Positions 32,981-43,390 of a DNA stretch of 64,000 bases are shown here, in pieces. Below the pieces are notes generated by a model. The model was not told the origin of the DNA and ran no database searches. It saw only the letters and a program-made list of their open reading frames with translations. Source of the stretch: Cepaea nemoralis (taxonomy: Eukaryota; Mollusca; Gastropoda; Stylommatophora; Helicidae). The position numbers were made by a program, and so were the translations under genes. How positions within the stretch are numbered: position 1 is the stretch's first letter; every line of letters starts with the position of its first letter. Location: assembly GCA_014155875.1 (NCBI GenBank), contig JACEFZ010006263.1, positions 328,001 to 392,000 of the forward strand. The letters run 5' to 3'.

Positions 32981-34800
32981 TGTGTTTAAATTCACTCAGG
33001 GACTACACTGTTTGTGGCTTCTGTGTTTAAATTCACTCAGAGAATACACTGTTTGTAGTTTCTGTGTTTAAATTCACTCAGGGAATACACTGTGGCTTAT
33101 GTGTTTAAATTCACTCAGGGAATACACTGTTTGTGGCTTCTGTGTTTAAATTCACTCAGGGAATACACTGTTTGTGGCTTCTGTGTTTAAATTCACTCAG
33201 GAAATACACTGTTTGTGGCTTCTCTGTTTAAATTCACCCAGGAAATACACTGTTTGTGGCTTCTGTGTTTAAATTCACTCAGGAAATACACTGTGGTTTC
33301 TGTGTTTAAATTCACTCAGGGAATACACTGTTTGTGGTTTCTGTGTTTAAATTCACTCAGGGAATATTGTTTGTGGTTTCTGTGTTTAAATTCACTCAGG
33401 GAATACAATGTGGCTTCTGTGTTTAAATTCACTCAGGGAATATAGTTTGTGGTTTCTGTGTTTAAATTCACTCAGGGAATACGAGGGCACTGAGCAAGTA
33501 TGGGAATGTCCTGAGTGCAGTGATGTCGGTTCTTAACTCAACTCAGCATTCACTCAGGAAATACACTGTGGTTTCTGTGTCTAAATTCACTCAAGGAATA
33601 CACTGTGTTTGGCTTCTGTGTTTAAATTCACTCAGGAAATACACTGTTTGTGGTTTCTGTGTTTAAATTTACTCAGGGAATACACTGTTTGTGGCTTCTG
33701 TGTTTAAATTCACTCAGGAAATACACTGTGGCTTCTGTGTTTAAATTAACTCAGGAAATACACTGTGGTTTCTGTGTTTATATTCACTCTGGGAATACAC
33801 TGTTTGATGTTTCTGTGTTTAAATTCACTCAGGGAATACACTGTTTGTGGTTTCTGTGTTTAAATTCACTCTGGGAATACACTGTTTGATGTTTCTATGT
33901 TTATATTCACTCTGGGAATACACTGTTTGTAGCTTCTGTGTCTAAATTCACTCAGGGAATACACTGTTTGAGGTTTCTGTGTTTAAATTCACTCAGGGAA
34001 TACATTGTTTGTAGCTTCTGTGTTTAAATTCACTCAGGGAATACACTGTTTGTGGCTTCTGTGTTTAAATTCACTCAAGGAATACACTGTTTGTAGCTTC
34101 TGTGTTTAAATTCACTCAGGGACTACACTGTTTGTGGCTTCTGTGTTTAAATTCACTCAGGGACTACACTGTTTGTGGTTTCTGTGTTTAAATTCACTCA
34201 GGGAATACACTGTGGCTTCTGTGTTTAAATTCACTCAGGGAATACCCTGTTTGTGGCTTCTGTGTTTAAATTCACTCAGGTAATACACTGTTTGTAGCTT
34301 CTGTGTTTAAATTCACTCAGGGAATACACTGTGGCTTCTGTGTTTAAATTCACTCAGGAAATACACTGTGGCTTCTGTGTTTAAATTCACTCAGGGAATA
34401 CACTGTTTGTGGCTTCTGTGTTTAAATTCACTCAGGGAATACACTGTTTGTGGCTTCTGTGTTTAAATTCACTCAGGTAATAAATACACTGTGGCTTCTG
34501 TGTTTAAATTCACTCAGGAAATACACTGTGGCTTCTGTATTTAAATTCACTCAGGGAATACACTGTTTGTGGCTTCTGTGTTTAAATTCACTCAGGTAAT
34601 ACACTGTGGCTTCTGTGTTTAAATTCACTCAGGAAATACACTGTGGCTTCTGTGTTTAAATTCACTCAGGGAATACACTGTGGCTTCTGTGTTTAAATTC
34701 ACTCAGGGAATACACTGTGGCTTCTGTGTTTAAATTATCTCACGGAATACACTGTTTGTGGCTTTTGTGTTTAAATTCACTCAGGGAATACACTGTTTGT
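32981..34800 (+). repeat. Minisatellite, 37-41 bp unit, about 45 copies
   Basis: Unit core GTGTTTAAATTCACTCAGGG followed by AATACACTG, with or without a TTTG before TGGCTTCT, giving two unit lengths. About 1.8 kb in total. Interrupted at 33483-33545 by a LINE tail. Confidence 0.97.
33483..33545 (+). mobile_element. I-like LINE 3' terminal fragment in minisatellite
   Basis: GAGCAAGTATGGGAATGTCC and GTGATGTCGGTTCTTAACTC match the last codons and 3' UTR of the element at 19861-20695 (the ...ECPECCDVGS end), followed by a TCAAC-type tail. Confidence 0.75.
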
Positions 34801-34804
34801 GGTT

Positions 34805-35835
34805 GGCTTGGGGTGCAAAATTTCTTCAGTCAATCATTTCTCACGATCCACTTCCTTTAATTTTAGAATCGTTGTATATGCAGCCAAACTGATTGACGTC
34901 TTCAATATTTTCCATCGATCATCCACATCTTTAAATAGGATCTCTAGATCAGACAATATATCAAACCTTTTCTTTACTTCTATATTGAACGTGTCTTGTG
35001 TTTCCTTGTCATTTTTCAACGTACACAGATTGCTTTTAGTGTTTCCTGGTGTATACTTGACTTTCTTTAACTTTACCCTCAGTGTGCCTGTAAGCAATTT
35101 GTGATCACTGTAACAGTCTGCACTGGGAACTGTTTTTGCAATTGTTAACGCATTTCAAACCTTATGCCAATCAGGATGTAATCAGTTTGGTTTCTAATCC
35201 TGCTGTCAGGACTCCTCCATGTCCATAATCTTCTAGATAGGATGTTGCTCAAACCAGGTGTTTCCAACAATCATCTCCAGCTCTTTTGCCAATTCTACAA
35301 GTCTGTATCCTTTTTCGTTTCGTTCTCTTAAACCGTTTGCTTACTGTGCATCCATCGCCTTAATTTCCTACTTCTGCATTGACGTCATCCATTATGATAG
35401 TTATTTCTGAATGTTTACATTTCTTCAAAGCATTCTCTATGCCATTATAAAATTCCTCTATACTATCTTCATTGCTTTCTCTTGTTGGGACATATATTTG
35501 AATAACGTTTATGTTAAAAGGTCTGCCAATTAATTTCACCAACAGAACCCTGTCTGACACTGCCCAATATCCTTTAACATATTTTGATGCTTGCAGATCT
35601 AAGATAATTGCTACACCTGTGTCTTTCTTCTCCCCCAGATTAAATAATCTTAAAATCCTCCCGTCTCAATCTCTGTTCCTTTCCATCTCGTCTCACACAT
35701 TCCTAATATATTAATGTTCTCTCTTCCCATTTATTGTTTGATGTTATCCAGTTTTCCGTCTTCGTTTAAAGTTTAAACATTCCATGTCACCAATTTCAGT
35801 GTTGCTTTTCTTGTGACGTGCTTTGATTCAGCGAA
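34805..35835 (-). pseudogene. RTE-like LINE endonuclease and linker, decayed
   Basis: Minus strand: KLVTWNV near 35800, INILGMCETRWKGT, DRVLLVKLIGRPFNINVIQI, EFYNGIENALKKCKHSEI and IIMDDVNAEVGN at 35360-35560 (usually GDFNA; the catalytic Asp-Phe-Asn is altered to DVN), then 34834-35097 with LRVKLKKVKYTPGNTKSN. Several stops. This family is often mislabelled craniofacial development protein 2-like. The RT part is replaced by the minisatellite. Confidence 0.8.
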
Positions 35836-35859
35836 TCATAACAAATTAGGCAGCTTTAA

Positions 35860-36165
35860 AAAAGGTAGTTTGCCGTTGCTTTCTTTCTAGGCAGTGACCA
35901 TACTGGCCAAAGACCGTAGCCATTTCCCTCATTTAGAATATATTTAAAGAAAACGTTGATTATCCTATGCAGGACGTCGCGATCAATCCCAACCAAAGGT
36001 TGGTTTAATAGAGCATTTTATGTTCAGTAGTTTGCCATAGCTTTCTGAACGAGAAGTCATGGTTTAAGTCCAGCTGACAGATGTAGGGATTTAACCTGCC
36101 ATCCTACCTACCGTTAAATTACCAACAGCTTAAGCGCAGCGCATTAAACACCGCGTCCACGCATA
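35860..36165 (-). mobile_element. SINE remnants (core shared with families A/B)
   Basis: Two minus-strand pieces: AGTTTGCCGTTGCTTTC near 35866-35882, and 35965-36165 with GCAGGACGTCGCGATCAATC, AGTAGTTTGCCATAGCTTTC and a tRNA-like head containing GGGATTTAACCTGCC. Confidence 0.65.
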
Positions 36166-36277
36166 GATCTTTTTGGAATATATTACAAACTAAAATATCA
36201 TTTATATCATTGGCTCAAGACTGATTCGTCTGATCTGTCTCTAGGCATTTGCTTGCCCAATGGTTTTCCCGCAGTCA

Positions 36278-36526
36278 GCAAGAGAGTTGGTCATTCATGT
36301 CCTGCAATAGGGGAGGGGGGGGGGGGGGGGGGGTCAGTCATCCATGTCCTGCAACAGGGGAGTCGGTCAACCATGTCCTGCAATAGGGGGTCAGTCATCA
36401 TGTCCAGCAGGGGGGGGGGGGGTGGAAAGGGGTCAGTCATCCATGTCCTACAACAATGGGGGGAGGCAGTCATCCCTATCTTGCAACAGGTGGGGGGGGG
36501 GGGGTCAGTTATCCATATCCTGCAAC
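36278..36526 (+). repeat. Minisatellite, 28-bp unit (left part)
   Basis: Units TCAGTCATCCATGTCCTGCA plus ACAGGGGG, with G-runs of up to about 20. Continues at 38131 after the inserted element. Confidence 0.95.
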
Positions 36527-36532
36527 AGGGAG
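36527..36532 (+). repeat. 6-bp TSD of Polinton-like element (left)
   Basis: AGGGAG, repeated at 38131-38136. Six-base TSDs are the norm for Polinton/Maverick integrases. Confidence 0.75.
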
Positions 36533-36686
36533 AGTAGTAGGGTACGTGGTAATGGGTTAGCAAATCTGGATCCAGATGCGTCTGATGACGTCATTTTTTA
36601 CTATATAAAAAGTCATGATCAATCGTGATGACGTCAAAAAACGGATCCATTTCGGACCTCATTTTTGAAAAATTGGCAGGTATTTT
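36533..36686 (+). repeat. Left terminal inverted repeat
   Basis: Pairs with 37979-38130. Shared blocks include GGTAATGGGTTAGCAAATCT, GATGACGTCATTTTTTAC, TATATAAAAAGTCATGATC and TTTTTGAAAAATTGGC. Confidence 0.92.
36586..36636 (+). promoter_or_regulatory. CRE-like palindromes and TATA box in TIR
   Basis: TGACGTCA occurs at 36586-36593 and 36629-36636, flanking TATATAAAA at 36602-36610. The right TIR keeps TGACGTCA (38070-38077) and the TATA box (minus strand, 38053-38061). Likely promoter for the ATPase gene, which begins about 200 bp on. Confidence 0.5.
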
Positions 36687-36806
36687 CTTGAGTCCTTCCG
36701 ATTGACTACTTCCGGTCCATGTCTCCCGGGACACGCGGGCGGCGGCGGCGCGGGTTCGACTCACATAAAATACTTGCCTCGAGAAGGTATGTGATTATTA
36801 TTAGTC

Positions 36807-37316
36807 ATGGATCCTTTTACGGCTTTGATTGCGGGGCCAACGGAATGTGGAAAATCCGTCTTTGTGCAAAGGTTTCTGACTCATTTATCAGCCATGGTCG
36901 ACCCGATTCCAGAGGAGATTATATGGTGCTACGAAGAAAGTATGAGAATATGAAGGGTATACAATTTAACAAAGGCTTGCCGGATATGGAACAGTGGACA
37001 GGTGATAGACGTCGGCTAGTGGTAATAGATGACCTAATGTCCGAGACAGATGATAGGGTGACTAAGCTGTTTACTAAGGGTAGTCATCATCGCAACCTCA
37101 GTGTTATGTATATAGTCCAGAATCTCTTTGGGAAGAATAAAGAGCAAAGAACCATAAGCTTACATTCACATTACCTAATGGTATTTAAGACCCCATGTGA
37201 CGGGTCTCAGATTACCAACCTGGCCAAACAGATGTACCCAGGCCGCGTGTCATATGTCCAAGAGTTTTAAGGACGCGACAGCAGCTCCACATGGTTATTT
37301 GCTGTTTGACCTTTGA
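36807..37316 (+). pseudogene. Packaging-type (FtsK/HerA-A32-like) ATPase, frameshifted
   Basis: In this class of elements the ATPase pumps DNA into capsids. The N-terminal piece from ATG 36807 holds Walker A GPTECGKS (36834-36857) and ends at a TGA (36951-36953). The coding signal moves to another frame, open from 36719 to 37270, where LVVIDDLM (Walker B, about 37016-37039), GSHHRNLSVMYIVQNLF and SHYLMVFKTPCDGSQITNL are seen. A second shift near 37268 puts the C-terminus (APHGYLLFDL) in the first frame, stop 37314-37316. Two indels therefore inactivate this copy. The ATG at 36719 in the second frame is not a credible start. Confidence 0.82.
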
Positions 37317-37380
37317 CGGGAAACACCGGATCAGCTCCGCTTATGAAGTCATATATTTCCAGATCAGCGTCAAGTCATCT

Positions 37381-37734
37381 ACGTTCCTAAATAATCTGTC
37401 CCACCGAATAAAACATCATGGGGCCATGCTACGATTTTTAGGTGAGGCGAAGCTGACTGACGTGAAAGCCATAATTAAATCGGCTTCCCCAGACCTCTTC
37501 CAATCAATATGTGAGTGCTGTCACAATATGTTAAAAGATGACTGACACTGGCTCAGAAGAGACGGTTGCGGCAACACAAGAACAATCTGAGAGCGCTCAC
37601 ACGTAAGAACATCCATGTCCTAGCAACAGAAGCTATCTATCAAGAAGAGGAAACAAATCTTGCAACAAGGTGGTTTCATAGGCGCTTTATTAGGTCCTAT
37701 TCTAAACGTGCTGAAAGGCATCGTGTGCTTATAA
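37381..37734 (+). pseudogene. Small basic protein with GGFIGALLG motif, broken
   Basis: Pieces in three frames: LRFLGEAKLTDVKAIIKSAS and SICECCHNML to a TGA at 37543-37545; LAQKRRLRQHKNNLRALTRK; and KKRKQILQQGGFIGALLGPI to the TAA at 37732-37734. In related elements these form one protein of about 110 residues: a helical N-part followed by a basic patch and a Gly-rich hydrophobic, probably membrane-active tail (compared by some authors to adenovirus pX). Start codon unclear; ACG at 37381 aligns with the expected start. Confidence 0.65.
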
Positions 37735-37979
37735 TGAAGAAAATGATTTTGATCGACCCTCGGATGCTGGAAAAACCATACATACCACCCGACACATTAA
37801 CAGACAACTTGGATCAACAAATGCAACAAGTCCTGGAGACCGAAGATCTACCACAGCGGGGAAAAGCCCAAGTGTATCAACAGACTATGCAGCAGTATCT
37901 GAATCGACTTGCGCAGTACATACATAAGCCATTAGGGACAGTGGATATTAAGGAACAAAAACCCGAAGTCAGCACTTGA
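37734..37979 (+). CDS. Conserved 81-residue protein of Polinton-like element
   Basis: Intact ORF whose ATG overlaps the preceding stop (TAATG), suggesting a compact, coupled gene order. Begins MKKMILIDPRMLEK; middle has DNLDQQMQQVLETEDLP and KAQVYQQTMQQYLNRL, an amphipathic, Gln-rich helical pattern. Its stop abuts the right TIR. Small proteins of this shape follow the GGFxGALL gene in related invertebrate elements; function unknown to me. Confidence 0.7.
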   Translation: MKKMILIDPRMLEKPYIPPDTLTDNLDQQMQQVLETEDLPQRGKAQVYQQTMQQYLNRLAQYIHKPLGTVDIKEQKPEVST

Positions 37980-38130
37980 AAATATCCGCCAATTTTTCAA
38001 AAATTAGGTCCAAAATGGATCCATTTTTTTTACATCATGACAGATCATGACTTTTTATATAGTAAAAAATGACGTCATCAGACAGATCTGGATCCAGATT
38101 TGCTAACCCATTACCACCTACCCTACTACT
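37979..38130 (-). repeat. Right terminal inverted repeat
   Basis: Inverted copy of 36533-36686 with a few substitutions and a small indel; ends ...CTACTACT before the TSD AGGGAG at 38131-38136. Confidence 0.92.
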
Positions 38131-39200
38131 AGGGAGTCAGTCATCCATGTCATACAAAAGGGGGTCAATCATTCATGTCCTACAATAGGGGGTCAATCAT
38201 CCATGGTCAATCATCCATGTCCTACAATAGGGGGTAAATCCTACATGTCCTACAATAGGGGGTAAATCATACATGTCCTACAACAGGGGGTCAATCACCC
38301 ATGTCCTACAACAGGGGGTCAATCATCCATGTCCTACAACAGAGGATAAATCATGCATGTACTATAACAGGTCAATCATACATGTCCTACAACAGGGGGG
38401 GGGGCAATCATCCATGTCCTACAACAGGGGGGTCAATCATCCATGTCCAACAATAGGGGGTCAATAATGCATGTCCTGCAACAAGGGGATCAATCATCCA
38501 TGTCATGCAATTAGGGGGGGGGGGTGTCAGTCATTCATGTCATGCAACAGGGAATCAATCATCCATGTTATACAACAGAAGTAAGTCATCCATGTCATAC
38601 AAAAGGGGGTCAATCATCCATGTCCTACAACAGGGGGGTCAGTCATCCATGTCCTGCAACAGGGGGTCAATCATCCATGTCCTGCAACAGGGGGTCAGTC
38701 ATCTATGTCCTACAAGAGAGGGGTCAGTCATCCATGTCCTGCAACAGGAGTTTCAGTCATCCATGTCCTACAATAGGGGGTAAATTATACATGTCATACA
38801 ACAGGGGATCAGTCATCCATGTCCTGCAACAGGGGATCAGTCATCCATGTCCTGCAACAGGGAATCAGTCATCCATGTCCTACAACAGGGGTAAGTCAGC
38901 CATGTCCTACAACAGGGGGTCAATCATCATGTCCTGCAACAGGGAATCAGCCACTCATGTTCTGCATTAAAGGGAGATGGTCATCCATGTCCTACAACAG
39001 TGGGTCAGTCTTTCATGTCCTACAACAGAGGGTCAGTCATCCATGTCTTGCAACAGGGGGTCAGTCATCTATGTCCTACAAGGGGGGGGGGGGGGGGGGG
39101 GGGGGGGGGGTCAGTCATCCGTGTCCTGCAACAGGAGATTCAGTCATCCATGTCCTGCAACAAAGAGGTAAGTCATCCATGTCCTGCAATAGGGGTATAC
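38131..39200 (+). repeat. Minisatellite, 28-bp unit (right part)
   Basis: About 38 units of GTCAATCATCCATGTCCTAC plus AACAGGGG and variants; a G-run of about 30 at 39081-39110. Long ORFs across it are periodic artefacts (28 is not a multiple of 3, so three frames cycle). Confidence 0.96.
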
Positions 39201-39204
39201 ATTT

Positions 39205-39342
39205 ACACATATACTGATTGTGTCAAGTCCCACACATACTGGGTACAGTTATATATATATATATATAGACTGTGTCAAGTCCCACACATACTGGGTACAG
39301 TTATGTATAGACTGTGTCAAGTCACACACATAGTGAGAGTAC
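39205..39342 (+). repeat. Short tandem repeat, about 42-60 bp unit, 3 copies
   Basis: GACTGTGTCAAGTCCCACAC and ATACTGGGTACAGTTAT recur three times, separated in one unit by a TA dinucleotide run. Confidence 0.9.
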
Positions 39343-39373
39343 AGTCAAACATAATGGCTGATGAGGGTTCCAG

Positions 39374-39793
39374 ATGGGGGAGGGGGGGGGGGGCTGAGTG
39401 GTCTCGAGATATGGTGTCCGCCTCGAGTGCTGGAGGCCCCAGGTTCAGGCCCCGGTGAGGACCGGGATTTATTTAAAAAATCCACCTGGACTTCCAGTAA
39501 TAAAATTTCCCCTGGTCTCTGGGTAGTGAGATCGGATGCCCGTGTGTATTGTTGTGCATGTAAAAAATCCCTTGGCAGTTGGAAATCGAAAAAGAGCAAC
39601 CTAATGGTGCTGCCCGGGCAAAATTTCGAATTAAAAATCTACCCAAAGTATTTCAGGATCCTCGCCGATGCAACAGAGTTCGTGCATTAAGCTGAGCTTC
39701 TCCAGACCCAGGTTTGAGTTAGGAGGAAAACAGAGCACTTATGGGTTAAACCGTGTGCCATGATGTTGATCAGACGACTAAACTAAACTAAAC
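39374..39793 (+). mobile_element. tRNA-derived SINE family D with 12-bp TSD
   Basis: Plus-strand relative of 28841-29232: GGCTGAGTGGTCTCGAGATA, GTTCAGGCCCCGGTGAGG, body and LINE-like end GAGCACTTATGGGTTAAACC, tail ACTAAACTAAACT. TSD TGAGGGTTCCAG at 39362-39373 and 39794-39805. A G-run precedes the tRNA head. Confidence 0.85.
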
Positions 39794-39805
39794 TGAGGGT
39801 TCCAG

Positions 39806-41762
39806 CTTTATACCTTATCATAAGATTACCTGCGTTTGATAAGAAACAAGTCTCCAGACATCCAAGATTACATAACAATATAACAATCCATATTGTGTTT
39901 CTCAAGTTTTATTGATATAAAAATGCAAAACATATGTAGAGAAAGATATGTGTATAGATATATTTATATATTAAAGAAACAAATTTCACCAGCTCAAACA
40001 TAATTGTGTGACTAAAGTATCCCAAAAACAATGGCACAGTAACTGGTACACTATCTATTGTTTGTGTATTCATTATTACAATTTATCTGGATAGGCCAGA
40101 TTTTCATATCAATACGGTCATGGAGCCAAACAACATATTTTATAAAAATTTAATATTAACACCGGGATGTGAAATTACGAATTGAGTAGGCAACTCTCAT
40201 TCTTCAATTATTCTCATAAAATAGAACGAAAAACAAAACCACACAATAAGAATTATTTAACTATTTAAAAACAAATATCCATTTGATGTCAATGTAAAAT
40301 ACATTGTTTTAAAAACAAATTAAAAAAGCCCAAACTATCATTTTGGAACTGTCACAGTTGGTTACAGGTCAGAAGATTTTGAGGGTTAAAGGTGAAAGGT
40401 TGTTTGTCTGGTTACTGGATCACAGTGTAGATATTGTTTTATTTTCCTGTTACTTCCGACACACAAAGACCCATTTATCCTGAAGTGGGAATGACATTCT
40501 AACTACTTGGGACCTCAGTAGTGTCTAATCTTCATGACCCACATCTCCAGGATGTGCCCAATCTTCTTATAACATGTCCCACTTTGGCCAAACCTATTAG
40601 ATGTGTCCTGCAGCAGAACCTGCTGGGTCAGCAAAGCAATGCTCTAACTGTCTGGCTGTTGGAGCTTTGATCCTAGACCAGCTACCGACCAAGGCTTAGG
40701 GCCTGGTCTGCTCTGCCATGACATTTAATCTTTAGGTTGTATTTTCTTAAGGAATGATTGCTGTGTTTTATGATTGCTGTGTTTTATGATTGCTGTGTTT
40801 TATGATTTCTGCAGTATGCACATGTCAAGCAATAAATTGTGCAACATATTTGTATTGTGATTATTCAAAAACATGAAATAATTGTAAATATAGAAATGAA
40901 CACCAGTTTTAATGGCACAGGACACAGCAAAATCTGCTAGATATAGTAAATAAAAGCCAACACATGGTTTAGAAATTAACATCAAAATGGTGAAACTAAT
41001 AATTTCCACTAAAAGGAAAGTCCAACAGTTGACATTCAAATAGATAATGAAAGATTGGTACAGAGTTAGCCATACCTGGCCAAAAAATGACAGGAGATGG
41101 CACATGTGGCATGGAAATTACAAAGAAGAATAAAAATGGCAAAGTGCACAATCAACAACATGAAACATATACTCTCCAAACATCATACCAACTGACATTG
41201 TGTCTCATCAAATGCTGTGTGAATTCACTGAGCTAATCAACAGAAACAACAAGTGGAGTTGGACAGCTTTTCTAGAACAAAATCACACATGACATGCCTA
41301 AAAAGTCTTCACCAGCATACAAAAACAAAAGGAACACTGAAACAACTACATTAAGAAAAACTACACAAAATAGTCCATTGCCGAGGTCCAGGAGATGGCT
41401 CAATCCTAAGGCATAAATATTAAACTGTGTGCCATGATATCTGTAGGTCAGCTGACAGAAAGTGATGTAGTAGGTAAAGTGTAAGCTAAGACATAATGGG
41501 TGTGTGTATGTGTCAATCTATATAGAGAAGATATGGGCACACAGTAAAGAAGAAGGGGAGTACCCAGAGATGTGAGAATTACAGATGAGTGAATGAGAGG
41601 ATCAGATTAAAAAAAAAAATGTTATATGATACAGTATTAAACATTGAGGCTGTGTAGACAAAAGAGAGCTTAACGGAATGAGCCCATTTTCCAGGGCTTT
41701 TCAGCATTATTTATGGAGTGAAAACTCATTCTTTAGGCAAGCGATCTTGACACAAGTTCAGA
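39806..41762. other. No ORF; downstream flank of kinase gene, possible 3' UTR
   Basis: AT-rich. Minus-strand AATAAA signals (TTTATT on plus) occur at about 39907 and 40437, so part could be the kinase 3' UTR. An 18-bp repeat TTTTATGATTGCTGTGTT occurs about three times at 40745-40810. Confidence 0.5.
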
Positions 41763-42751
41763 TTACTGAAGGTAACAAGGTAACAAGACCATGATCTTCT
41801 TCCTCTGACGGTTCTGCTTCTCCCGATGGATCTTCTTCTTTTTTGACAGATTGCCTTCCTCTGGCGGATCTCCTTCCTCTGGCGGATCTCCTTCCTCTGG
41901 CGGATCATCTTCGTCTGATGGATCTCCTTCCCCTGACAGATCGTCTTCCTCTGACAGATTGTCTTCCTCTGAAGGATCTCCTTCCCCTGACAGATCGTCT
42001 TCCTCTGACGGATCTTCTTCCTCTGATGGATTGTCTTTCTCTGACGGTTCTCCTTCCCCTGATGGATCTTCTTCCTCTGATGGTTCTCCTTCCCCTGGTG
42101 GATCTTCTTCCTCTGACGGTTCTCCTTCCCCTGATGGAACTCCTTCCCCCCACTGGCCTTCTTCCTCTGACGAATCTTCTTTCTCCGATGGATCTCCTTC
42201 CCCTGAAGGATCTTCTTTCTCTGGTGGATCTCCTTCCTCTGATGGATCTCCTTCCCTGGAAGAATCTTCTTTCTCTGACGGATCTCTTTTCTCTAATGGA
42301 TCTCCTTCCCCTGACGGATTGTCTTCCTCTGACGGTTCTCGTTCCCCAGACAGATCTTCTTCCCCTGATGGATCTCCTTCCTCTGACAGATTGTCTTCGT
42401 CTGATGGTTCTCCTTCTCCTGGTGGATCTTCTTCCTTTGACAGAACTCCTTCCCCTGACGGATCTTCTTCCTCTGATGAATCTTCTTTCTCTGACAGATC
42501 TCCTTCCCCTGAAGGATATTTTTCCTTTGACAGATAACCTTCCCCTGAAGGATCTTCTTTCTCAGACGGATCTTCTTCCCCTGACGGATTGTCTTCCTCT
42601 GATGGTTCTCCTTCCCCTGATGGTTGTCCTCCCCCTGACGGATCTTCTTCCTCTGACTGCGGCTGTGGATTCACCTTATGCAGTGGTGACATCATCTGCC
42701 ATTGTGAGGCAAAGTTTGCTGGTAAAAGAATTCCCCCAGTTTGAGTTGATG
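41763..42751 (-). CDS. Kinase-like gene, last exon: acidic hexapeptide-repeat tail
   Basis: Acceptor TCCTTTCAG lies just upstream (42752 on), and the exon enters in phase 1 (GCA split G/CA), matching exon 45466-45553. It encodes STQTGGILLPANFASQWQMM, then about 45 imperfect six-residue repeats (DPSGEG, DPSEEE, NPSEEE types) and a basic end (KKKKIHREKQNRQRKK), stop at 41763-41765. The repeat is an 18-bp coding minisatellite, in frame throughout with no stop, which argues for selection on this strand. The tail is predicted disordered and strongly acidic. Other species may differ in repeat number. Confidence 0.8.
41845..42660 (-). repeat. 18-bp coding minisatellite
   Basis: Plus-strand unit like GATCTTCTTCCTCTGACG, about 45 copies, period 18, so open in several frames on both strands; only the minus frame joined to the upstream exons is likely real. 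Confidence 0.92.
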
Positions 42752-43146
42752 CTGAAAGGAAACAAAAACAATAAACCTTCTTTTTTATCTTCTTATCCAG
42801 CATCTTTTAAAAGTATAAACAGATCACTTTCTAATGTCCACAATAAATGCATCACAGAAGTAAAGAACTCTTTTTTATGTTATAACTGCACTGAGTACTT
42901 GATGCTGGACCCAGATTTTATAGACCACCTGGCACTTGGTGGGGGGTATGTCAGTACCCACACTTGCCACCTTTACTTCCTAACACATTTCCTGGTACCA
43001 CTGTAAAGCTGGGTTGACCTGGAAGCTTAGTCAAGTTTAGAAATCTACCTGTGGATTTGGCCTCATTGAGTACTGTGCTGACAAGTGAGCGTCTAGTCAC
43101 TGCGCCACAGCTTAAAATAAATTACTTATTATTTACTATGGTAACC

Positions 43147-43390
43147 GCCAGCTTCCAGGCCTAGAGGTTAGCGACTTTTCTCCGTAATCTTGTATACTCT
43201 CGTGGGTAACGTGACGACCGTGAGAATCAGCGGTGGTTCGAATCGCGTCAGTAACTTACGGGGTATGTGAGCCGGCCGCTCAGAAAGCAATGGCAAACTA
43301 CTGAGCGTGGTCTCGCCAAGAGATCAACAGTCAGCTGAAAGATGCTGATGTTGACAGCAATGTCCTGTAAAGGATATGCAAACAATTTTT
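43147..43390 (+). mobile_element. SINE family A, full length, 15-bp TSD
   Basis: Head CTAGAGGTTAGCGACTTT (A-box-like) and GTGGTTCGAATCGC (B-box-like); core CAGAAAGCAATGGCAAACTA, GCCAAGAGATCAACAG; tail CTGTAAAGGATATGCAAAC and T-run. TSD TTTACTATGGTAACC at 43132-43146 and 43391-43405. Confidence 0.9.

Larger units (their letters stand above)
36533..38130 (+). mobile_element. Miniature Polinton/adintovirus-like element, 1.6 kb
   Basis: Bounded by TIRs of about 152-154 bp starting AGTAGTAGGGTA and a 6-bp TSD, and inserted cleanly into the 28-bp minisatellite. Between the TIRs are three compact plus-strand genes: a packaging-type ATPase, a small protein with a GGFIGALLG motif, and an 81-codon protein. 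No integrase, DNA polymerase B or capsid gene is present, so it would depend on a full-length relative. The association of these three genes with Polinton-like and adintovirus-like elements is from memory of the families; TIR, TSD and gene content are seen directly. Confidence 0.85.

Noticed and set aside
32981..34800. CRISPR-like regular repeat
   Set aside because: Units are contiguous with no unique spacers and lie in a eukaryotic genome; it is a minisatellite.
36719..36806. Start of the ATPase at ATG 36719
   Set aside because: The residues before the frameshift in that frame lack the Walker A; the credible start is ATG 36807 in the other frame.
38273..39458. ORFs of 60-150 codons with repeated CNRGSVIHVLQQ
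   Set aside because: The 28-bp repeat cycles through three frames; not a gene.
41843..43006. 387-codon ORF on the plus strand
   Set aside because: Shadow of the 18-bp minisatellite; the minus strand has the splice sites and phase match.
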